From VBCK01 sp036270655 (lineage in GTDB: Bacteria > Pseudomonadota > Gammaproteobacteria > Burkholderiales > Burkholderiaceae_F): DNA of 64,000 nucleotides. How positions within the stretch are numbered: the stretch's first letter is position 1; the number at the start of each line of letters is the position of its first letter. The notes beneath the pieces were generated by a model. That model did no database searches, was not told the origin of the DNA, and worked only from the letters and a program-made list of their open reading frames with translations. Location: the NCBI GenBank assembly GCA_036270655.1, contig DATBCD010000071.1:1-64000 (forward strand), read 5' to 3'. The translations under genes and the position numbers were made by a program. This document shows, piece after piece, positions 51,181 to 60,488 of this stretch.

Positions 51181-52284
51181 ATGGTTTGGACGGCGCGGGC
51201 TGCGAGGAATGCTCACGTGCATTGTTTCAAATCGACCTTCGAAGCACAAATGGCCCTGGTGATCGTGGCGGGCCTGGTTCTGGCGCCGGTGCGCGGCGCC
51301 CGCGGCGAGCAGCCCGCCGTCGTGATCAAATTCAGCCACGTGGCCGCGCCCGACACGCCCAAGGGCAAGGGCGCCGCGTACTTCAGCAAACTGGTCCAGG
51401 AGCGCACCGGCGGCCGGGTCCGGGTCGACGTCTATCCCAACAGCCAGCTGTACAAGGACAAGGAGGAGCTGGAGGCGCTGCAGCTGGGCTCGGTACAGAT
51501 GCTGGCGCCGTCCGCGTCTAAGTTCGGTCCGATCGGGCTGAAGGCACTCGAAGCCTTCGACCTGCCTTACCTGTTCGACGGCTACGAGGCTGTCCACCGG
51601 GTCACGCACGGACCGATCGGCGCCTCGATGCTCGAGCATCTGAAACCGTACGGGATGACCGGCCTGGCGTTCTGGGACAACGGCTTCAAGGAGTTCACCG
51701 CCGACAAGCCTCTGCGCAGCCCGGAAGATTTCAAGGGCCTGAAGATGCGCGTGAAATCCTCGAAGGTGCTCGAGGCGCAGATGCGCGCCATCGGCGCGAT
51801 TCCGCAGATGCTGGCCTTCTCGGAGGTCTACCAGGCGCTGCAGACCGGCGTGGTCGACGGCGCGGAGAACACGCCGGCCAACATTTATACGCAAAAGCTG
51901 TACGAGGTCCAGAAAGTCATGTCGATGACCCGTCACGGTTACGACGTCTATGTGGTGGTGGCGAACAGCAGGTTCTGGGAGGCGCTTGCCCCCGACGTCC
52001 GAGGCGTCCTCGAACAGGCGATCAACGAGGCGACCCGCTATGTCGAGGCAATCTCGGCCAGCGACGAGCGGGCCGCGATCGAGGCCATTCGCGGCAGTGG
52101 CCGGATTCAGATCATCGAGATGACGGCCGAGCAACGGGCCTCGTTGAAAAAGGCCATGCAGCCGGTTTACCGGCAGATGCAGGACCGCATCGGCCGCGAC
52201 CTGGTGGAATCGATCCGCGCGGCGGCGACATCGGATAAAAAACAACCCGATGCCGCGCCGGCACTGCCTGCTGCAGTGCGATAG
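51181..52284 (+). CDS. TRAP transporter substrate-binding protein (DctP), copy 1
   Basis: A 367-residue periplasmic binding protein. Its mature part begins near VVIKFSHVAAPDTPKGKGA and carries the family core GLKMRVKSSKVLEAQM, with the conserved carboxylate-binding arginine, then ALQTGVVDGAEN. The ATG at 51181 gives a long leader; an ATG at 51250 (MALVIVAGLVLAP) would give a more normal signal peptide. A second, clearly related binding protein follows after 102 bases, then DctQ and DctM. It probably delivers an organic acid. Confidence 0.9.
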   Translation: MVWTARAARNAHVHCFKSTFEAQMALVIVAGLVLAPVRGARGEQPAVVIKFSHVAAPDTPKGKGAAYFSKLVQERTGGRVRVDVYPNSQLYKDKEELEALQLGSVQMLAPSASKFGPIGLKALEAFDLPYLFDGYEAVHRVTHGPIGASMLEHLKPYGMTGLAFWDNGFKEFTADKPLRSPEDFKGLKMRVKSSKVLEAQMRAIGAIPQMLAFSEVYQALQTGVVDGAENTPANIYTQKLYEVQKVMSMTRHGYDVYVVVANSRFWEALAPDVRGVLEQAINEATRYVEAISASDERAAIEAIRGSGRIQIIEMTAEQRASLKKAMQPVYRQMQDRIGRDLVESIRAAATSDKKQPDAAPALPAAVR

Positions 52285-52386
52285 CGGTTATCGTCGCTGT
52301 CTCGACCGGTGGACGCGCAAACGGCGCCCGGTGCGCCCCGGCACCCGAATATGCGAGCGCGCCGTGGATGGATGGGGAGGTGATGC

Positions 52387-53409
52387 ATGAACCTGCAGTT
52401 TCGCCCGCAAGGGTTCGCCGCGCTTGCTCTGCTGGGCGGATTGGCGCTGATCGCCGTTCCGCAGGCGCGGTCGCAACAGCCGATCGTGATCAAGTTCAGC
52501 CATGTGGTTGCGGCCGACACCCCGAAAGGGCAGGGCGCCGAGCGCTTCAAGCAGCTGGCCGAGCAGCTGACCAAGGGCCGGGTGAAAGTCGAGGTGTATC
52601 CGAACAGCACGCTGTACAAGGACAAGGAGGAGCTCGAAGCGCTGCAGCTCGGTTCGGTGCAGATGCTGGCGCCCTCGCTTGCGAAGTTCGGGCCCCTCGG
52701 CGTCAAGGAATTCGAGGTGTTCGACATCCCGTACATGTTTCCGAGCGAGGCGTTCCTCGCACGCGTCGAAAGCGGCCCGATCGGCCGCAAGCTGATGTCG
52801 AAACTGGAAACGAAGGGCATCACGGGACTTGCCTTCTGGGACAACGGCTTCAAGGTTTTCAGTGCCAACAGGTCGATCGTCAGCCCCGGCGACTTGAAGG
52901 GTCTGAAGATGCGGATCCAGAGCTCAAAGGTTCTGGAAGCGCAGATGCGCGCGCTCGATGCGATTCCGCAGGTGATGGCGTTCGGCGACGTTTACCAGGC
53001 TCTGCAGACCGGGGTGGTCGACGGCACCGAAAACCCGTGGTCGAACATGTATACCCAGAAGATGCACGAGGTGCAGAAGTACGCGGTCGACACCTATCAC
53101 GGCTACCTGGGCTACGCGGTGATCGTAAACACCAGATTCTGGTCCGGGCTGCCGCCGGACATCAGGAGCGCGCTCGAGAGCGCGATGAAGGATGCGACGC
53201 AATTCGAGCATGAGATGGCGCGCCAGGACAATGTGAACGCGATGGCGGCGATCGAGAAGGCGGGACGCACCAAGGTCATTCACCTGAGCGCCGACCAGCG
53301 GGCGGCGTGGGTCAAGGCGCTGGAGCCGGTGCGCTCCGAGGTCGCCGGGCGGGTCGGCAAGGACGTGGTCGACGAACTGCTCAAGGAGCAGGCTGCCGAA
53401 GGACACTAG
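52387..53409 (+). CDS. TRAP transporter substrate-binding protein (DctP), copy 2
   Basis: A 340-residue periplasmic binding protein with a clean signal peptide (ALALLGGLALIAVPQARSQ). It shares long blocks with copy 1: YKDKEELEALQLGSVQMLAP, GLAFWDNGFK, SSKVLEAQMRA and YQALQTGVVDG. The pocket region differs (ENPWSNMYTQ instead of ENTPANIYTQ), so the two may prefer different acids. GGGGAGG lies just before the ATG. It is followed by dctQ and dctM, completing one transporter that may use both binding proteins. Confidence 0.93.
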   Translation: MNLQFRPQGFAALALLGGLALIAVPQARSQQPIVIKFSHVVAADTPKGQGAERFKQLAEQLTKGRVKVEVYPNSTLYKDKEELEALQLGSVQMLAPSLAKFGPLGVKEFEVFDIPYMFPSEAFLARVESGPIGRKLMSKLETKGITGLAFWDNGFKVFSANRSIVSPGDLKGLKMRIQSSKVLEAQMRALDAIPQVMAFGDVYQALQTGVVDGTENPWSNMYTQKMHEVQKYAVDTYHGYLGYAVIVNTRFWSGLPPDIRSALESAMKDATQFEHEMARQDNVNAMAAIEKAGRTKVIHLSADQRAAWVKALEPVRSEVAGRVGKDVVDELLKEQAAEGH

Positions 53410-53440
53410 TTGTCGGGGCTGTTACAGGCCGCTGATCACG

Positions 53441-54022
53441 ATGTTCGCGCTCAAGCTGCTCGATCGGCTCGAGGAAACGCTGATCGGCACGCTGATGGGG
53501 ATTGCCACCCTGGTGATCTTCGCCTCCGTGGTGTTGCGCTTTCTTTCCTCGGTGCCGTACGTCCAGGATGTCGCAATCCGCCTGAGCATGACCTGGGCGC
53601 AGGAGCTGTGCATCTTTCTGTTCGTCTGGATGGCAAAGTTCGGCGCGGCCTATGGCGTGCGCGCCGGTGTGCACGTTGGCGTCGACGTGCTGATCAACCG
53701 GCTGGCGCCGCGCCCGCGCAAGGTCGTGGTCACGATCGCGCTGCTGGGCGGCGTGCTGTTCACCGGCGTGGTCGGCACGCTGGGCGCGATTCTGGTCTGG
53801 GAGATCGCGCAAACAGACCAGACGTCCGAGGACATGGAATTGCCGATGTGGATCGTGTATCTGTGCGTGCCGCTCGGCTCGTACCTGATGTGCTTCCGCT
53901 TCCTGCAGGTCGTGGTCGGTTTCCTGCGCACCGGCAGGGTCCCGCACCGGCACCCGGCGCCGATCGAGCGCCCGATGCCGATTGGGGATCAGGCCGAGGA
54001 GCAGCCTGCGAGGCCGGCATGA
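53441..54022 (+). CDS. TRAP transporter small permease (DctQ)
   Basis: A 193-residue membrane protein with four hydrophobic segments, as is usual for DctQ. The family motif near SMTWAQELCIFLFVWMAKFG is present. It partners with the large permease in the inner membrane. Its stop overlaps the dctM start (ATGA), so the two subunits are made together. A Pro/Arg-rich tail follows the last segment. Confidence 0.92.
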   Translation: MFALKLLDRLEETLIGTLMGIATLVIFASVVLRFLSSVPYVQDVAIRLSMTWAQELCIFLFVWMAKFGAAYGVRAGVHVGVDVLINRLAPRPRKVVVTIALLGGVLFTGVVGTLGAILVWEIAQTDQTSEDMELPMWIVYLCVPLGSYLMCFRFLQVVVGFLRTGRVPHRHPAPIERPMPIGDQAEEQPARPA

Positions 54023-55299
54023 ACGCGGCGCTGATATTCGGGCTGCTGATCGCCCTGATGCTGACCGGCATGCCGGTGTCGATTTCGCTGGGTCTGACGG
54101 TGCTTACCTACCTGTTCACGATGACCCAGGTTCCGATCGAGTCGGTGGCGTTGAAGCTGTTCACCGGCATCGAGAACTTCAGCATCATGGCCATCCCGTT
54201 TTTCATTCTGGCCGGCACCCTGCTGACGCAGGGCGGCGTGGCGCGGCGGATGATCCATTTCGCCACCACGATGGTCGGCCACCTGTACGGCGGCCTGGCC
54301 CTGGCCGGCATCATCGCTTGCGCCCTGTTCGCCGCGATCTCCGGATCGTCGGTGGCCACGGTGGCCGCGATCGGCTCGATCATCCTGCCGGAGATGGTCC
54401 AACGCGGCTTTCCCAGGCGCTTCGCCGCGGGCGTCATTACCACCAGCGGGGCGCTGGGCATCCTGGTGCCGCCCTCGATCGTGATGGTGCTGTTCGCCGT
54501 CTCCACCAACACCTCGGTCGGCAAACTGTTCGCGGCCGGGATCGCGCCCGGTCTGGTGCTGGCGCTGGCCCTGGGATTGACGACCTGGCTGATCGCGCGC
54601 CGTCGCGATCTGCCACGGCTGCCGCGCGCCAGCTGGCGCGAGCGCTGGCTGGCCCTGCGCCAGGCATCATGGGGCCTGGCGCTGATCGTGGTCGTCATCG
54701 GCGGCATCTACTCCGGGGTGTTCACGCCGACCGAGGCGGCCGCGTGCGCGGCGGTCTACTCGTTCATCGTCGTCGTGTTCGTCTATGGCGACCTGAAACT
54801 GAGCCAGGTTCCACGTGCTCTGCTGGACGCGGCCGCCATGAGCGCGATGCTGCTGTACATCATCACCAACGCGGTGCTGTTCAGTTTCCTGATGACCAGC
54901 GAGAGCATCCCGCAGGGCATGGCCGACTGGCTGACGGCCCAGGGGCTCGGACCGATTGCGTTCCTGCTGGTCGTCAACGTGCTGCTGCTGGTTGCCGGCA
55001 ACGTGATGGAGCCGAGCTCGATCGTGCTGATCATGGCACCGATCCTGCTGCCGGTCGCAACGCGGCTCGGCATCGACCCGATCCACTTCGGCGTCCTGAT
55101 GATGGTCAACATGGAGGTCGGCCTGTGCCACCCGCCGGTCGGGCTGAATCTTTACGTTGCGTCGGGTATCACGCAGATGGGCATCACCGAGCTGACGGTG
55201 GCGGTGCTGCCATGGCTGCTGACGATGCTGGGTTTTCTGCTGCTGGTCACCTACTGGCCCGGGTTGTCACTGGTCCTGCCGAACCTGCTGCATCTGTGA
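54019..55299 (+). CDS. TRAP transporter large permease (DctM)
   Basis: A 426-residue integral membrane protein with about twelve segments. It begins MNAALIFGLLIALMLTGMPV and holds the DctM hallmarks FSIMAIPFFILAG, ISGSSVATVAAIGS, PPSIVMVLFAV and GVFTPTEAAA. It forms the sodium-driven import channel for the substrate bound by the DctP proteins. It overlaps dctQ by four bases and ends the operon. Confidence 0.94.
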   Translation: MNAALIFGLLIALMLTGMPVSISLGLTVLTYLFTMTQVPIESVALKLFTGIENFSIMAIPFFILAGTLLTQGGVARRMIHFATTMVGHLYGGLALAGIIACALFAAISGSSVATVAAIGSIILPEMVQRGFPRRFAAGVITTSGALGILVPPSIVMVLFAVSTNTSVGKLFAAGIAPGLVLALALGLTTWLIARRRDLPRLPRASWRERWLALRQASWGLALIVVVIGGIYSGVFTPTEAAACAAVYSFIVVVFVYGDLKLSQVPRALLDAAAMSAMLLYIITNAVLFSFLMTSESIPQGMADWLTAQGLGPIAFLLVVNVLLLVAGNVMEPSSIVLIMAPILLPVATRLGIDPIHFGVLMMVNMEVGLCHPPVGLNLYVASGITQMGITELTVAVLPWLLTMLGFLLLVTYWPGLSLVLPNLLHL

Positions 55300-55338
55300 C
55301 GCGGTCCGCGGGCACCCGTGCCCGATGCGGCGGGACAA

Positions 55339-55923
55339 TCAGAGCGACTTCTGATCCGGTTTCTTGAACGGGTACGGCTCGGCAGGCACCGGTGCGCCGG
55401 GTGACGCCGCCCCCGGCGGCTTGAACGGGTTCACCACCTGCCCGCCGGGCGACAGCAGCTTCGACCATCGGCCGAACTCCTGGTCCAGCTCCTTCTGGCC
55501 TTCGGCCTCTGGAAGCGGGATCAGCGGGCCGTTCACCAGCAGGCTGCGTGCCGCCTTGATCAGGTGCAGGTCCTTATCGACCACGTAGACGGTCTGACCG
55601 AGCGCCGCGCCGCTGGAGAACATGAAGAAGCCGGAGCCGTCGTTCAGCTTTGCGAATCCATGCCGGTTTCCCTGGTCGTCCAGGTACGCGGCCTGCTTGA
55701 CATCCGGTTCGAGCTGGTCCGATTTCAGCTGGAGAACGGTCGCCACCGACCTGGGGATCGTGGTCCGGCTGCCCCGCTGGTCGACGACCTTCAGCAGCCG
55801 CATCAGCTCGTCCTGCGTCAGCACGAAACCGACCGGCCAGGCTGGCGGGCACAGCAGGGCGCATGCCAGCAGCGTCAGCAGCGCGCCTCGCCGATGCCCG
55901 GCATTTCGAAAGCTTGCAATCAT
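55339..55923 (-). CDS. Exported protein of unknown function
   Basis: A 194-residue protein with a signal peptide (GALLTLLACALLCPPAWPVG). The mature part has no motif I recognise. It is moderately charged and ends in a Pro/Gly-rich tail (PPGAASPGAPVPAEPYPF). The start at 55923 (MIASFRNAG) follows a GGGAAGG site. It converges on the TRAP operon, and a frameshifted MFS gene lies upstream. Nothing in the context indicates a function. Confidence 0.7.
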   Translation of the reverse strand: MIASFRNAGHRRGALLTLLACALLCPPAWPVGFVLTQDELMRLLKVVDQRGSRTTIPRSVATVLQLKSDQLEPDVKQAAYLDDQGNRHGFAKLNDGSGFFMFSSGAALGQTVYVVDKDLHLIKAARSLLVNGPLIPLPEAEGQKELDQEFGRWSKLLSPGGQVVNPFKPPGAASPGAPVPAEPYPFKKPDQKSL

Positions 55924-55987
55924 TGGCCTTCCCTCTGCACGGCTGCGCCCCCCGAAAACCGCCTGAGCCACACTATAGCCAACTGCA

Positions 55988-57200
55988 TCATCTGCCCAGG
56001 CTGCGCCGATCGGCGGCTCTCGCCCCGTACGCCCACATCAATCCACCCGCGCTCAGCGTGCCGAATGCGACCGCCCAGCCGGGCAATCCCCCGCCGGCGG
56101 CATCCAGGGTCGCGCCGAAAACGATCGGCGCCAGAAATCCGCCGCCGAATCCAAGCAGCGAATGGACCGCCATGGCGGCTCCGCGCTGCGCCGGGGGCGC
56201 CGAGGCCACCAGGCCCGCCGTCAGAGCGGCCGAGTCAGCCATCACGCAAACGAAATATGCGGCGAGCAGCGGAAGAACGATCCACCACGGCGCGATTGCG
56301 GCCAGGCCGATCAGCCAACTGAGCGCGCCGGCGCAGACCATCACCGAAGCGATCCATCGCATCCGCCCGAACTGTCCCGCCGCCTCGTTTCCGAGCACGC
56401 TGGCGGGCAGGCCGAGCAGGTTGATCAGCGCCGCCGCGGCGGTGGCACTGAGGCCTGGACATTGCGAACCGGACACCGACCCGGCAAAGACGATGAAAGC
56501 GACAAGCCAGGAGCGAAGTCCGAACAGCTCCCAGCAGTGAACCGAATAGCCGAGCACGTAACGCCTGACCTCTGGGCGACCGAGCACCCCGCGCAGGCTT
56601 GGCCACCGGCCGCCATGAGCGCCGCCCGGGGGTGGCTGGCGATTCACCCGCAGCGCCAGCGGCAGCGCCAGCAGCGGGCCAAGCGCCAGCGTCGCGAACG
56701 CGGTCCGCCAGGGCAGGGCAGCCGCCAGCCAGCCCGCCAGAGCAAGGGACAGGCTGGTGCCGATGCCGAAACTGGCGGTGTAAAAGGGCGACCGTGCGCG
56801 TCAGATGTTGTCCGGTCACGCGGTCGGTGAGCGCCTTCAACCCGGGCATGTAAGTGCCGGCCAGTCCCGCGCCGGTCAACGCCTGAAACAACGCACCAGT
56901 GAGCGCTCCGCGCGCCAGCGCCGCGAAGCCCGCCGTTCCAAGGCCGGCGATCGCGCACGAGGCCGCGAATACCGAGCGCGCATCGATGCGATCCGTGATG
57001 CCCGACAGGAACGGCACGGCCAGCATGTATCCGAAGAAAAATGCGCCTCCAACAAATCCGGCCTCCAGTCCGCTCAAGCCCCAGGTCGTGCGCAGATGCG
57101 GCAGGAAGGCCGGGTAGGCGGAAAAGCCGGTCATGCTCAGCGCTTCGGCCGTACATATCGGTGCGCTCAGGCGAACCGCCCGGGTTGATTCGGAAGACAT
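55988..57200 (-). pseudogene. MFS transporter gene broken by a single-base insertion
   Basis: The N-terminal half (from 57200: MSSESTRAVRL, GFSAYPAFLPHLRTTW, GLKALTDRVTGQHLTRTVA) and C-terminal half (to 55988) are in different frames. Removing one G from the GGG run at 56786-56788 restores TVAFYTASFGIGTSLSLALA and gives one 403-residue MFS protein. Either the gene is recently inactivated or this is a sequencing error in a short homopolymer (AAAAGGG). The remainder of the sequence is free of stops and looks well kept. The substrate is unknown. Confidence 0.85.
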
Positions 57201-57230
57201 GCCCCAAGATGCTCGCGTGCGCCGTCCCGA

Positions 57231-57848
57231 TCAGCGTGGCAGCAGCGTCGACAGTGCGTACAGGCCGAACAGCACGATCGTGCCGCCGGACAGGCGGTTG
57301 ATCGCCCGCATCCACGAGTCACTGACGCGGTGGCGCATCCGCGCTGCCGCCGTGCTCAGAAAGAGCCACCACAGACCCGAACCGACGAACACTCCGGCCA
57401 CCAGCGTTGCGGCGCCCGCGTAGGTGGTTGACACCACCAGCCCGAAGCCGGCGAATACGGCGACAAGGGACAGGATCGTCATCGGATTGGCCAGCGTCAG
57501 CAGCAGAGTCGAAAAGTACGCCGGCAGCACGCCGCCGGACCTGGCCCGCGCTTCCCGCTGGGCGGGACGCGCCAGAATCATGCGTGCGCCCAGCCAGCAC
57601 AGGGTCGCGCCGCCGCCCAGGCGCAGCCAGGTCGCATGGGCCACCAGGAAGCCGGAGATGGCGGTCAGCCCGAATCCCGCGACGCATCCGTACGCGGCGT
57701 CCGCGGTGGCGGCTCCGAGGCCGGTGGCCAGCCCTGCGACGACGCCTTGCTCGAGACTGCGCCGGACGCACAACAACCCGATCGGACCGACCGGAGCGGC
57801 GATCGACACGCCGATCACGAGCCCTTTGAGCAGGAGGTTCAACGCCAT
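57231..57848 (-). CDS. LysE-family amino-acid exporter
   Basis: A 205-residue membrane protein with six predicted segments. The LysE/RhtB hallmark appears at the start: GVSIAAPVGPIGLLCVRRSLEQG, then GLGAATADAAYG. Family members export amino acids or related compounds; the substrate is not readable. The ATG at 57848 is chosen because the family begins just before the first membrane segment. It is 30 bases upstream of the MFS pseudogene in the same direction. Confidence 0.9.
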   Translation of the reverse strand: MALNLLLKGLVIGVSIAAPVGPIGLLCVRRSLEQGVVAGLATGLGAATADAAYGCVAGFGLTAISGFLVAHATWLRLGGGATLCWLGARMILARPAQREARARSGGVLPAYFSTLLLTLANPMTILSLVAVFAGFGLVVSTTYAGAATLVAGVFVGSGLWWLFLSTAAARMRHRVSDSWMRAINRLSGGTIVLFGLYALSTLLPR

Positions 57849-58024
57849 GGATGCCGCGCCGCGGAAACGCCCGCGCGCGCGTCGCGCAGGCCATCGTTCG
57901 ATTTCGAAGACATCATAGGGCAAGGTTGTATATGATGACCTGCAGGGAGACGCAATTCGAGTTCGAGCCTGCATGGAGGCTTCGCGCGGCATCCGGAGCG
58001 CGTGGCCGCCACCGAAGCAAAGCC

Positions 58025-59668
58025 ATGAGCCGCAGCTCTGCTTACGACGTCGGTCTTGACCGCAATCAGGCCAATTTCGTCGCTTTGTCGCCGCTGAGCT
58101 TCCTCGAGCGTACGGCGGGCGTGTATCCGGACCATGCGGCGCTGATCTACGGCGGGCGTTCCCAGACCTGGGCCCAGACCTATCAGCGCTGCCGGCGCCT
58201 GGGCAGCGCGTTGGCGGCGCGCGGCGTCGGCCGCGGCGATACGGTGGCCGCGATGCTGCCCAACGTGCCGGCGATGTTCGAGGCGCATTTTGGCGTCCCG
58301 ATGAGCGGCGCCGTGCTCAATGCGCTCAACACCCGCCTCGACGCCGAAGCGATCGCCTTCATGCTGGCGCACGGCGGCGCCCGCGTGCTGCTGACGGATC
58401 GGGAATTCTCCCCGGTGATCGAAAAGGCGCTGGCGCGCATGCAGGGCGAGCGCCCGCTGGTCATCGAGGTTCAGGATGCCCTGGCGCCCGCGGGCAAGGA
58501 GCTCGGTCAGATCGACTACGACTCGTTCCTGGCCGGCGGCGATCCGGGCTTCGCATGGCAGCTGCCCGCCGATGAATGGGATGCGATCACGCTCAACTAC
58601 ACGTCGGGCACGACCGGCGATCCGAAGGGGGTCGTCTACCACCACCGCGGAGCCTACCTGAACGCCGCCAGCAACGTGATCTCGTGGGGCATGCCGGCGC
58701 ATTCGGTGTACCTCTGGACGCTGCCGATGTTCCATTGCAATGGCTGGTGCATGCCCTGGGCGATGGCGCTGGTGGCGGGCACCAGTGTCTGCCTGCGCAG
58801 GGTCGACCCGGCCCAGGTGTTCGCGCTGATCCGCGAGCACACGGTCACGCACCTGTGCGGCGCGCCGATCGTCTACAGCATGCTGATCAGCGCGCCCGAG
58901 GAGTTGCGCGCGGGTATCCGGCATCCGATCAAAGGGCTGATCGCCGGGGCCGCTCCTCCGGCGGCGGTGATCGAGGGATGCGAACGGATCGGAATCGATA
59001 TCACGCACGTGTACGGCCTGACCGAGTCGTACGGTCCGGCAGCCGTATGCGCCAGGCAGCAGGCGTGGGCCGGGCTTCCGCTCGAGGAACGGGCCCGGCT
59101 GAACGGACGCCAGGGAGTTGCATACCACCTGCAGCAGGCCATCGCGGTGCTGGATCCGGAAACCATGCAGCCGGTGCCGGCCGACGGCGAGACGATGGGT
59201 GAGATCTTCTTCCGCGGCAATATTCTGATGAAGGGCTACCTGAAAAACCCGAGGGCAACGGCGCAGGCGTTCGCCGGCGGCTGGTTCCACACGGGCGACC
59301 TGGCGGTGGTGCACCCGGACGGCTACGTGAAGATCAGGGACCGCAGCAAGGACGTCATCATCTCGGGGGGTGAGAATATCTCCTCGCTCGAGGTCGAGGA
59401 CGCGCTGCACCGGCATCCCGCGGTGCTGGTCGCTGCCGTGGTCGCGCAGCCGGACCCCAAGTGGGGCGAAGTGCCGTGCGCGTTCGTCGAGCTCAAGGCC
59501 GGCGCCACGGTGCAGGCCGAAGAGCTGATCGACCACTGTCGTGGCCTGCTGGCGCGCTTCAAGGTGCCCAAGCGCGTGGTGTTCGGACCGCTGCCGAAGA
59601 CGTCGACCGGCAAGATCCAGAAGTTCGTGCTGCGCCAGCAAGTCAAGTCGACCAGCGCAATCGAATAG
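58025..59668 (+). CDS. AMP-forming acyl-CoA synthetase
   Basis: A 547-residue adenylate-forming enzyme that activates a carboxylic acid with ATP and CoA. Motifs in order: NYTSGTTGDPKGVVYHHRGA (phosphate loop), VYGLTESYGP, WFHTGDLAVVHPDGYVKI, RSKDVIISGGENISS and the C-terminal KTSTGKIQKF with the catalytic lysine. It fits medium- or long-chain and aromatic acid ligases of the AlkK type. The ATG at 58025 gives the usual MSRSSAYDVGLDRN opening. Its position nine bases before livG suggests the Liv transporter imports the acid it activates. Confidence 0.92.
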   Translation: MSRSSAYDVGLDRNQANFVALSPLSFLERTAGVYPDHAALIYGGRSQTWAQTYQRCRRLGSALAARGVGRGDTVAAMLPNVPAMFEAHFGVPMSGAVLNALNTRLDAEAIAFMLAHGGARVLLTDREFSPVIEKALARMQGERPLVIEVQDALAPAGKELGQIDYDSFLAGGDPGFAWQLPADEWDAITLNYTSGTTGDPKGVVYHHRGAYLNAASNVISWGMPAHSVYLWTLPMFHCNGWCMPWAMALVAGTSVCLRRVDPAQVFALIREHTVTHLCGAPIVYSMLISAPEELRAGIRHPIKGLIAGAAPPAAVIEGCERIGIDITHVYGLTESYGPAAVCARQQAWAGLPLEERARLNGRQGVAYHLQQAIAVLDPETMQPVPADGETMGEIFFRGNILMKGYLKNPRATAQAFAGGWFHTGDLAVVHPDGYVKIRDRSKDVIISGGENISSLEVEDALHRHPAVLVAAVVAQPDPKWGEVPCAFVELKAGATVQAEELIDHCRGLLARFKVPKRVVFGPLPKTSTGKIQKFVLRQQVKSTSAIE

Positions 59669-59677
59669 ATCCGTCTT

Positions 59678-60433
59678 GTGGCAGCCAGCGATCTGATACT
59701 GGAAACCCGGGGGCTGTCCAAGGAGTTCATGGGGTTTGCCGCCGTCCAGGATGTGAGCCTGAGCATCGAGCGCGGCCGCGTGCATGCGCTGATCGGTCCG
59801 AACGTCGCCGGCAAGACGACCGTGTTCAATCTGCTGACCGGCTTCGTGAAGCCGACGTCGGGAACGATCCTCTTCAACGGTGCCGACATCACGGGCGAGT
59901 CGCCGGTCCAGATCGCGCGGCGCGGCATGATCCGTTCGTTCCAGATCTCCGCCACCTTCCCGCATCTGACCTTGCTCGAGAACGTACGGATCGCGCTTCA
60001 GCGGAAAATCGCCAACTCCTTTCATTTCTGGGAGGACGAATCGCGCCTGGACTGCCTGAACGATCGCGCCATGCAGCTGCTCGAGTCGGTCGACCTGCGC
60101 GACTTCGCTCATCGGATCACGGTGGAGCTGCCCTACGGGCGCAAGCGCGCCCTGGAGATCGCAACCACGCTGGCACTGGATCCGCAGCTGATGTTGCTGG
60201 ACGAGCCGACCCAGGGCATGGGCCATGAGGACGTGAGCCGGGTCGTCGAGCTGATCCGGGCCGTGGCGCGCGATCGGACCATTCTGATGGTCGAGCACAA
60301 CCTGCCGGTGGTCGAGACTCTTAGCGATGTCATCACCGTGTTGCAACGTGGCAGTGTACTGGCGCAGGGACCGTACGCGGTCGTGTCGAGCGACCCGCGG
60401 GTGCTGGAGGCGTACGTCGGGGTCGAGGCGTGA
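59678..60433 (+). CDS. livG: Branched-chain-type ABC transporter ATP-binding protein LivG
   Basis: A 251-residue ATPase of the LivG family. The Walker A motif reads GPNVAGKT, with valine in place of the usual glycine, though the essential G-x4-GKT frame is kept. The signature region is LPYGRKRALEIA in the LivG style, followed by Walker B LMLLDEPTQGM and the switch histidine in VEHN. It starts with GTG nine bases after the acyl-CoA synthetase. It works with LivF and membrane subunits LivH/LivM to import an amino acid or another carboxylated compound. Confidence 0.93.
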   Translation: MAASDLILETRGLSKEFMGFAAVQDVSLSIERGRVHALIGPNVAGKTTVFNLLTGFVKPTSGTILFNGADITGESPVQIARRGMIRSFQISATFPHLTLLENVRIALQRKIANSFHFWEDESRLDCLNDRAMQLLESVDLRDFAHRITVELPYGRKRALEIATTLALDPQLMLLDEPTQGMGHEDVSRVVELIRAVARDRTILMVEHNLPVVETLSDVITVLQRGSVLAQGPYAVVSSDPRVLEAYVGVEA

Positions 60434-60488
60434 GCGCGCCGCGCGAACCCGTTCGGCTCCCCGGTGGTAATTCTGTGGGCCTGACTCG

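Noticed and set aside
57839..60346. An 835-codon minus-strand frame across the acyl-CoA synthetase and livG
   Set aside because: It spans two well-supported genes on the other strand and shows no domain; composition is typical of a shadow frame.
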